From Geobacteraceae bacterium (GTDB taxonomy: Bacteria > Desulfobacterota > Desulfuromonadia > Geobacterales > Pseudopelobacteraceae): a stretch of 64,000 nucleotides of DNA. The stretch's first letter is position 1; each line of letters starts with the position of its first letter. The DNA lies in the NCBI GenBank assembly GCA_013336525.1, contig JAAXTM010000010.1, positions 1 through 64,000 of the forward strand, in the 5' to 3' direction. Position numbers and translations under genes: made by a program. Positions 58,472 to 64,000 of the stretch are shown here, one piece after another. Below the pieces are notes generated by a model. It saw only the letters and a program-made list of their open reading frames with translations, did no database searches and had not been told where the DNA came from.

Positions 58472-59965
58472 TCAAGGTGCACCAAGCCAGTCACGATCGG
58501 TAGTCGGGATGATGTTTATGTGAATTTTTATTGTGCTGTTCGCGCTGTTATGGCATTCGAACGTGCAGGTATAGGTGTGGGTTGATTGATTATAGGATGC
58601 GTTGAGTATAGTCCCGGTGACCGGGTCCTTGAAGGTCAAAGTTGCTTTCGGATGCTGCTCAAAGGTTGCAGTAGCCAGATTGGTGAAGTGCCCGACAGAA
58701 AGTTTTGCAGTATCGTGGCAGTCCCAACAACGGATTGAGTGAGTAATGTTGTGGGAGGTGTGCCAGCCTGAATTGTAGCTGTTATACTGGCTGGTGTCAT
58801 TGCTGTGGCACATATCACATTCGGTATTTATGTTGATGGTACCTACCCCCCAGACCGGGCTGGCTTTGCCGCCGTGGCAGCTGACGTTGCTGCAGATCCC
58901 TCCAATATTGACTGGCGCAATCGCAGGTTTTGCCATGTAAGTGGTGGCAGAGAGGGCGATGTCGGCGGTTCCGTTGGAGTGTGTCAGTGTACCGGCGGTA
59001 AAGTCGGGTATGAAACCACTATGGCAGACGGAACAGTTGGCAGCAACTCCGGCAAGGTCGTTGTGCTTGGGGTGAGCCCCTATCCTGTTTGGTGCCGCGC
59101 TGCCGCCGGGCGGATTGCCGTGACAGGAAAGGCAGCCGGTCGGATTCGCCGCCGGGCTGCTGCTATGGCAACGGATTCCATTTACAGCTGTTGTCATACA
59201 TGACGGAGCGGTGGCGCCGCCGGTCAGGCCAACTCCGTGGCATAGACCGCAGGAGCTGTCCAAGTTGGCGGCAGTGGCATTGATGTGGCTGGTGGTGTTG
59301 GCCGGTGTCCCCCTTCCGGCCAACCACGGTGACGGGTGAGCTGTATTCGCACTATGACAGCCGGCTGATTCGCATCCAGCCGGCATGTTGGTTTTCGGGA
59401 TGGCGAAGCGTGGAGGGGTAGCGGAGTCAGCGTGGCACTGCTGACAGTAGACTAAATCTATCTTGGCCAAGTGCCCGTGCAGGGCAGGGGCCGCATAGCC
59501 GGCGGGATGAAGAGGGCCAGATGTATGGCAGCTCTGGTCTCCTCGGCTGGCGCTGAAGCAGCTGACATTGGCGACTCCTCCTGAGGCGGCCGGATCGGTG
59601 TAGGAACCGTGGCAGACCACGCACTGCTCCCGATCACTATTGAACGCTACAAAATGTGTAGCGATAAAGCCGTCTTCGTGTCCGCCCGGGCCGTTGGCAT
59701 GACAGCGTTGGTTGCCTATATTTGTGCTGAAGCAGCTCAGATTTACAATGCCTCCCTTGAGGTCGCTACCGTGGCATGATCTGCATTGATTCGGGTTTAT
59801 GCGGTATTCGGACCAGTGCCGGTCAAGCCAGGCTACTGGGTGCTTGCCATTTGCATCGATCATAGGTGACTGGTCGTTGCTGGAACTACATCCGCCAAGA
59901 ATGATAAATAGCAGGGCAAGGCCGCCAGCCAGCGACAGTGCCGTCAGAATTCCTTTTCTCTCCAT
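58472..59965 (-). CDS. Multihaem c-type cytochrome lipoprotein (up to 14 CH motifs)
   Basis: A 497-residue lipoprotein. The lipobox Cys is at residue 26 (IILGGC). Eight CxxCH motifs are at 61, 115, 174, 239, 278, 311, 383 and 413. Two C-x4-CH (198 and 358) and one C-x3-CH (467) are further candidates. Three C-x9-CH motifs (Cys 78-88, 136-146, 256-266) each follow a CxxCHG in a repeated unit. The CSNVSCHGG...CDMCH stretch matches the Geobacter CxxxxCH/CxxCH domain. The start at 59965 has GGGAGAA upstream. It is likely a surface electron-transfer cytochrome. The function as OmcB-like is inference from the operon. Confidence 0.88.
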   Translation of the reverse strand: MERKGILTALSLAGGLALLFIILGGCSSSNDQSPMIDANGKHPVAWLDRHWSEYRINPNQCRSCHGSDLKGGIVNLSCFSTNIGNQRCHANGPGGHEDGFIATHFVAFNSDREQCVVCHGSYTDPAASGGVANVSCFSASRGDQSCHTSGPLHPAGYAAPALHGHLAKIDLVYCQQCHADSATPPRFAIPKTNMPAGCESAGCHSANTAHPSPWLAGRGTPANTTSHINATAANLDSSCGLCHGVGLTGGATAPSCMTTAVNGIRCHSSSPAANPTGCLSCHGNPPGGSAAPNRIGAHPKHNDLAGVAANCSVCHSGFIPDFTAGTLTHSNGTADIALSATTYMAKPAIAPVNIGGICSNVSCHGGKASPVWGVGTININTECDMCHSNDTSQYNSYNSGWHTSHNITHSIRCWDCHDTAKLSVGHFTNLATATFEQHPKATLTFKDPVTGTILNASYNQSTHTYTCTFECHNSANSTIKIHINIIPTTDRDWLGAP

Positions 59966-60025
59966 TACAGTTCTCCCGCACTGGCATTTTTTAGATCGCA
60001 ATTCACTATTGGTCACCAGCCGCAA

Positions 60026-60505
60026 TTATCGCTGGCGATGGCAGATGACGCACTTCTCATTGTTGGCCCGGCCGTGACAGCGGTAGCAGCTGACCGGATC
60101 GATCTTGCCGTCGATCCGGTGGCGGGTCATGAAGTCACCACGGTGTGGGAGTTCCCGGTCAGGACGGTCGCCGAGTTTGGTGGAAGGTTTTACTTCATTC
60201 CGGTTGGCATGGCAGTCGGTGCAGAAGGATGCTGCATGGCAGAGACTGCAGAGCTGGCCGTCTCGTCCGGCTGTGAAGCGGTGTTCTTTAATGAAAAGTG
60301 GAGTGTGATCAAAGGCTGCATAGGGCTTCAGCACCGCCTTAAGCTGATCTTGGTGACATTCGGAACAGATTGGTCTTGTTTCTGTGAGTTTTTCCGGGTG
60401 TGTTGCCGGAAACCGGTCAGACTTTGTATTAAGGGCGCTGCAGGCGTTAAAGAAGAGCAATCCGCAAATTAGCGCCAGCAGGGATGGAGTAGTGATCGAT
60501 CTCAT
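60026..60505 (-). CDS. Pentahaem c-type cytochrome, probable lipoprotein
   Basis: A 159-residue cytochrome with five CxxCH motifs (CSECH, CSLCH, CTDCH, CYRCH, CVICH). The N-terminus is hydrophobic and ends FFNAC, an imperfect lipobox. His-rich segments (PYAAFDHTPLFIKEHRF, PHRGDFMTRHR) could be second haem ligands. Its ATG overlaps the barrel gene's stop by four bases, so it is coupled. In the porin-cytochrome model this would be the periplasmic or inner electron carrier. Confidence 0.88.
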   Translation of the reverse strand: MRSITTPSLLALICGLLFFNACSALNTKSDRFPATHPEKLTETRPICSECHQDQLKAVLKPYAAFDHTPLFIKEHRFTAGRDGQLCSLCHAASFCTDCHANRNEVKPSTKLGDRPDRELPHRGDFMTRHRIDGKIDPVSCYRCHGRANNEKCVICHRQR

Positions 60506-61794
60506 TTGTCGACTCCTTTGATGATAAGTTTGTCGAAAGCGAAAGTGACGCGGGCGAGCCCCTTGAATTCATTCTCGACAAGGGGGTTGTCGCCAATGCT
60601 GAGGTCGACCGAAAATTTCAACTCGGGCATCAGGTGGTAGCCACAAGAGGCCTGCAGCTCGTAGCCATGGTCCTTGCCGAAGATGGCATCGTCGAATAGC
60701 TGGGCGATGACGTCCAGACTCCCATCGATCTTTCCTTTTCGGTAAAGGGTGTAGCCGCGAAGCTCATGGTAAGAGGAAAAGTCTGTTTCGCTTCCTGTCT
60801 TGAGGTTGCCGGCACCGGTTCGATGATAGCCGAAACCTGAGAGATAAGGTTCTCTGGGTATACGAATGTCGAATCCATAGCGGTCAGAGGCGTTGCGGCT
60901 GTCGCGCTTGAAGTGACGGTAGTCGATTACTACCTCGGCAGTGGTTGGAAGTGCAATGGTTGCGGAGGCACCGCAGCTGGAAAATGTTTCTCTGCGGTTA
61001 GTGACAAAGGGGGTCCGGCTGAGATTTGTGGCGGCGAAAAAATGCTCAAGCGGGGTGCGCTGGAAGTCTGTTGCCAGTGTGATGGTTTTGTGCGGCTTAT
61101 AGGAGAGGCTGTAGAGGTGTTCGGTGAAACCGCTGGTGGCGGTATCGTAAAATGATCTGCCGTTCAGTTCCAGAGAAGGGCCGCGCCGGTGCCAAAGGTC
61201 AACTCCCATGATCTGCCGGTAGGTCGTTGGACCGTTATTGTTCAGTCCCCCTTCACGGAGCATCGAGGCGCCGATCTCAAGGACTCCGGCTAACCGTTGG
61301 CTGAGTCTGCTGCCGGCCAGGTAGTCTCCGCTATTACCGTTGTCCGTCGGTACCGGCCTGCCGGCGAACATCGAGAGGGCCAGTCCTGCCGGGGGAAGAT
61401 CAGTTCTGGTCGATACACCGTCCAGCTGAGTGATCATCCCCGCATCGCTTTGGAAGAATCTTCCAGCCTTCACTTCGCCGTTTGCCTTGGGAAACCTGTA
61501 GCGCAGATATCCGTAGCTGAAGGCGCTGTCGGTCGAACCTTTTTCACTGCTGTTATCTGCGAGGTCGGCACGCTTCCAGCCGTACAGATGGAGAGAGAGG
61601 TTGCCGTCGTATAGGCCGGAGCTGTCAATCCCTAAAAACTGGGTTGCCGGCAGCAGGGTCTTTTTGGCAAAACCCGGGTAGGACTGTTTTTCCATGCGGA
61701 CAAGTGTGGTGCCGTTCACCCCGAAGTCGGCTGCTGCGGTGAACGAAGGCAGTAGCGCGGCAAGAAAGAAACAAAAACCAACACATCTTTTCAT
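60502..61794 (-). CDS. Outer-membrane beta-barrel (porin-like) protein
   Basis: A 430-residue protein with a signal peptide (MKRCVGFCFFLAALLPSFTA). The mature part alternates hydrophobic and polar residues in the manner of beta-strands, with repeated aromatic turns (LSLHLYGWKRADL, GYLRYRF, YGFDIRI). It ends ARVTFAFDKLIIKGVDK rather than with an aromatic residue, so the last strand may not be a standard Omp signal. GGAGCACCC precedes the ATG. A minus-35-like TTGACA lies at 61858-61853. It is followed by two cytochrome lipoproteins. I infer an OmbB-like conduit role. Confidence 0.78.
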   Translation of the reverse strand: MKRCVGFCFFLAALLPSFTAAADFGVNGTTLVRMEKQSYPGFAKKTLLPATQFLGIDSSGLYDGNLSLHLYGWKRADLADNSSEKGSTDSAFSYGYLRYRFPKANGEVKAGRFFQSDAGMITQLDGVSTRTDLPPAGLALSMFAGRPVPTDNGNSGDYLAGSRLSQRLAGVLEIGASMLREGGLNNNGPTTYRQIMGVDLWHRRGPSLELNGRSFYDTATSGFTEHLYSLSYKPHKTITLATDFQRTPLEHFFAATNLSRTPFVTNRRETFSSCGASATIALPTTAEVVIDYRHFKRDSRNASDRYGFDIRIPREPYLSGFGYHRTGAGNLKTGSETDFSSYHELRGYTLYRKGKIDGSLDVIAQLFDDAIFGKDHGYELQASCGYHLMPELKFSVDLSIGDNPLVENEFKGLARVTFAFDKLIIKGVDK

Positions 61795-62004
61795 GGGTGC
61801 TCCAGAAGATATAAAGTAGAATCTGGAATGAGGTTACTAGACATTTTGGTGTTGTCAAACTACAGCCGGAAATAAACCCGAAAATATCACATCAATTTAT
61901 CTGGCAGTCTGGAAGTCGAGACCAAAGAAGGTCAGTTATGGGGAGATGAACAGAAGCGGTCATGTGGAGGGTAGGTGCAGGTCTGTTCCGGCAAGCTGAA
62001 TTTG
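61795..62004. other. Non-coding spacer upstream of the barrel operon
   Basis: About 200 bases. The left part must hold the promoter of the barrel operon. The right part shows faint similarity to the hflX stretch before the clear remnant. No RNA gene or further repeat is seen. Confidence 0.5.
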
Positions 62005-62194
62005 ATCTGAAGGAAAGTCAACAACAAGAATGCTCTTTAGGATGATATGAAAAAGAAGGATAAGGTGTCGTTTTATGAGATTATTCAGTCATCACAAACC
62101 CGGAACAGTATTTCCGCGCTGTGTTCGTAATGACTGAGCCTTGGGACGTTTGAAGGATGATTTGCAGAGGAATTTCTGGCTGGAGGACAAATGA
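62005..62194 (+). pseudogene. Decayed copy of the hflX 3' end
   Basis: The bases 62042-62062 equal 58155-58175 (21 of 21). Around them similarity continues, for example LQRNFWLED (62160-62190 region) against LQRRFWPED in HflX. The frame from 62047 reads MKKKDKVSFYEIIQSSQTRN against MKKKDTVAFLKVRQSARTQN, 11 of 20 identical, and then hits a stop at 62130. Base changes are spread and frameshifts occur. This is an old fragment, not a recent copy. Confidence 0.85.
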
Positions 62195-62196
62195 GT

Positions 62197-62856
62197 TCAA
62201 TCAAACTGAGCTTTAAATTCCGCCATCATCTGTTGTAATCCGGTAACTTCACCCCGTAGTGCAGCAACCTCTTCTTCCAGCTTTGTAATCCGCTCGTTTT
62301 CTGCCACTACCCTCTGCCTGGCTGCTTCAGGGCGTGCTTCAGAACTATCTTCACCACACTCCGGAAGTCTGGAAAAAAGCTGTGCGTAACGTCCTTCCTT
62401 CCTCCCCGGTTGGCGCGGCAACAGGGTAATCAGAGGTGTTTCACGCACCAGCAGCTCCTGCAGCACCTCTTCCACAGCGGCCAGGTTACCAAAAGGATAC
62501 ATTCGTTCCCCACGCGTACGCAGCTCACCGCTGGTCTGTGGTCCTCGTACCAGCAACTCGCAAATAATCGCCTGTTCAGCTGCCATCAAACCCATTTTTT
62601 CGGCCAGCAGATGGCGATACTTCGGTACACGACCACCTTCCGCTGAAAGCACCGCTAACTGTTTAAAACGAAGTGAGTCAAGAGCCCGGACGACATCTTC
62701 TTCAGTCAGGGCCATAGCAGGATCACGGTTCGATTTTTGGTTGCAGGCGTTGGTGAGAGAGTTGAGTGACAGCGGATAATACTCGGGTGTAGTCAGCTCC
62801 TTTTCTATCAGGCTGCCCAGAACGCGCACTTCAATATCGTTAAGAGTTGTATCCAC
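62197..62856 (-). CDS. YceH-family protein (DUF480)
   Basis: A 219-residue member of UPF0502/YceH, a tandem winged-helix protein. It begins LNDIEVRVLGSLIEKELTTP and contains YYPLSLNSLTNACNQKSNR and RGPQTSGELRTRGERMYPF. The C-terminus is a coiled coil (ITKLEEEVAALRGEVTGLQ). Function unknown. The stop lies two bases from the hflX remnant. It heads toward the barrel operon on the same strand, but with a 400-base gap. Confidence 0.9.
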   Translation of the reverse strand: MDTTLNDIEVRVLGSLIEKELTTPEYYPLSLNSLTNACNQKSNRDPAMALTEEDVVRALDSLRFKQLAVLSAEGGRVPKYRHLLAEKMGLMAAEQAIICELLVRGPQTSGELRTRGERMYPFGNLAAVEEVLQELLVRETPLITLLPRQPGRKEGRYAQLFSRLPECGEDSSEARPEAARQRVVAENERITKLEEEVAALRGEVTGLQQMMAEFKAQFD

Positions 62857-62874
62857 GTATTACCTCGTCCGTGT

Positions 62875-63177
62875 TCAATGAAAAGTCGGCATCTTTTCCT
62901 GGAATAGCACATAGGGGCTGACTATCAGCATGGCAAACTTTTTATGTTTGTCTTCTTCCCATGAACGGATTTTTGATTCTGATGGTTTGCCGATCATGCC
63001 ATTCTCAACCATGTGCTGGATAACTTCAACATCGTCTGCGGCAACTTTATGGGCGGTGTCGGCAAGATCGAGGGAATCATCAACAAGAATCAGTCCGCCG
63101 CGCAGCAGGTGGGCTCGCAGGCAGCTCCAGTCGGCTTCATCAATCGTAAGAGCCAATTCTTCTTTACTTGGTAACAT
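62875..63177 (-). CDS. DUF2288-family protein
   Basis: A 100-residue protein. The N-terminus LPSKEELALTIDEADWSCLR, AHLLRGGLILVDDSLDLAD and the C-terminal KFAMLIVSPYVLFQEK fit DUF2288. The start at 63177 has AAGGAG upstream. Function unknown. It precedes yceH by 18 bases. Confidence 0.85.
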   Translation of the reverse strand: MLPSKEELALTIDEADWSCLRAHLLRGGLILVDDSLDLADTAHKVAADDVEVIQHMVENGMIGKPSESKIRSWEEDKHKKFAMLIVSPYVLFQEKMPTFH

Positions 63178-63229
63178 CAACAACTCCTTGTTTTCATAAA
63201 TGCTGCATCATCTGGCACTGTGATTTTTA

Positions 63230-64000
63230 TCATGCGACGCAGACAAAGTCCATGCCTTCGTGCCATCCACGCCCTTCCGCCACTATCCGGAACTGCTCTC
63301 GCGCACCTCGTACACCGATGGCTACGATCATTTTTCTGTTATTCAGCTGAAGCTCTTCAGGGAAAATTACCGGTGCATTGTGCAGAATCCGTCCGATTTT
63401 TTTGGGATCAACATCAAGCCAGGTGGAGACAGTCACACCCGCAGCTGTCAGCAATCGTTGCCATGCCCGAGCTTCCAGTCCCGCACCGGCAATGACAACG
63501 TCGTGACTGTTTTTTAGAAAACTATGCAGCAGATGGTGACATTTGCAGGCACGAAAAGCATTTAAAGCATATTCATCCATGGTTCGTGTGGCTCGTTCCG
63601 GATGGTCTCGCCAGAACAGGAGCTTTTGCGGCAATCTGGCAAATTGGATCCCGGCAGCCGCCATACGCAGCCAGAGATCATAATCCTCGGGCCAACCATT
63701 GTCCTGGTATCCACCCGTTTTTTCCATGATAGTTCGTCGAGTCATAATGGATGGATGAACAAAAGGCGATTCAACAAACAGGTCCCGGATGATCAGAGAA
63801 TGGTCAGTCAGACCGTTCTGCCACATTTCATAGTCAATCATTCCCTGTTTAAGGCCTGTTCGCGGAAAATGGCGGAAGCTGCAGGCCACCAGTCCGATGT
63901 CGGGATTCGCATTCAGATAGTTGACCTGCAGCTCCAATCGTTTGGGATGGCTGATGTCATCACCATCCAGTCGGGCCAGCAGCGGCGCTTGGCACGCCTC
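63230..64000 (-). CDS. Family 2 glycosyltransferase fused to a Rossmann domain, 5' end outside the window
   Basis: Open to the right edge. The upstream part reads PLLARLDGDDISHPKRLE, the DxD metal-sugar site of GT2 enzymes, and VHPSIMTRRTIMEKTGGYQD and WPEDYDLWLRMAAAG are the acceptor-loop blocks. The C-terminal about 90 residues (HDVVIAGAGLEARAWQRLL, VSTWLDVDPKKIGR) look like a PglD-type Rossmann domain. Transfer of a sugar to a glycan or lipid acceptor is expected. Donor and acceptor are unknown. No other glycan genes are visible on this side. Confidence 0.85.
   Translation of the reverse strand, partial: EACQAPLLARLDGDDISHPKRLELQVNYLNANPDIGLVACSFRHFPRTGLKQGMIDYEMWQNGLTDHSLIIRDLFVESPFVHPSIMTRRTIMEKTGGYQDNGWPEDYDLWLRMAAAGIQFARLPQKLLFWRDHPERATRTMDEYALNAFRACKCHHLLHSFLKNSHDVVIAGAGLEARAWQRLLTAAGVTVSTWLDVDPKKIGRILHNAPVIFPEELQLNNRKMIVAIGVRGAREQFRIVAEGRGWHEGMDFVCVA

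Overview
The window reads as a chromosomal segment of a Geobacter-like bacterium (Desulfuromonadota). Evidence: multihaem c-type cytochromes with the Geobacter-type CxxxxCH/CxxCH pattern, two sensor kinases with a c-haem motif in the sensor domain, a porin-cytochrome style operon, an MglAB pair, several c-di-GMP and HDOD signalling proteins, and a nitrate-to-ammonium operon. The assignment is inferred from gene content, not from a search. I see no transposase, integrase, CRISPR array or rRNA. There is one tRNA.

Layout. 1-1880 (+): end of hypE, a YbaK deacylase and an ArgA-like acetyltransferase. 1949-11424 (-): housekeeping and stress genes (diguanylate cyclase, Rrf2 regulator, comF, LUD protein, cyclophilin, ferrochelatase, cupin, groES-groEL under a CIRCE operator, HDOD protein, radical SAM protein). 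11599-17724: a polysaccharide deacetylase and two large signalling proteins. 17760-18510: a small accessory patch with a palindrome and a VOC-family gene. 18568-25066 (-): one overlapping operon, napD-napA-napG-napH, a diheme NapB-like cytochrome, a NapF-like ferredoxin and an octahaem nitrite reductase, with an FNR/CRP-type box upstream. 25362-27003 (+): peroxiredoxin, YceI and ferritin-like genes. 27092-33929 (-): haem sensor kinase, PAP2 phosphatase, copper ATPase, AI-2E-type permease, UPF0158. 34013-44464: lpxH, a PBP, a LOG protein, mglB-mglA, tRNA-Ser, rnhA, an acyltransferase, a small GGQ release factor, polA and an IclR regulator. 44695-58339: Usp, deacetylase, small Cys-rich protein, lipoproteins, two B12-type radical SAM proteins, NlpC/P60, a CdaA-YbbR fusion, ubiE, ychJ, fabI, hflX. 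58472-61794 (-): beta-barrel, pentahaem and multihaem lipoprotein operon. 62197-64000 (-): yceH, DUF2288 and a truncated glycosyltransferase.

Main points. (1) The nap operon ends in an octahaem (TvNiR-type) nitrite reductase, so the two steps from nitrate to ammonium are co-transcribed without visible napC or nrfH. (2) The barrel-cytochrome operon lies between the intact 3' end of hflX and a decayed second copy of that 3' end about 3.9 kb away, which suggests a small acquired islet. (3) Its largest cytochrome carries a threefold C-x9-CH motif besides ordinary haem motifs. (4) hflX appears to start at ATT. (5) The GGDEF-EAL protein has an EAL domain lacking several catalytic residues.
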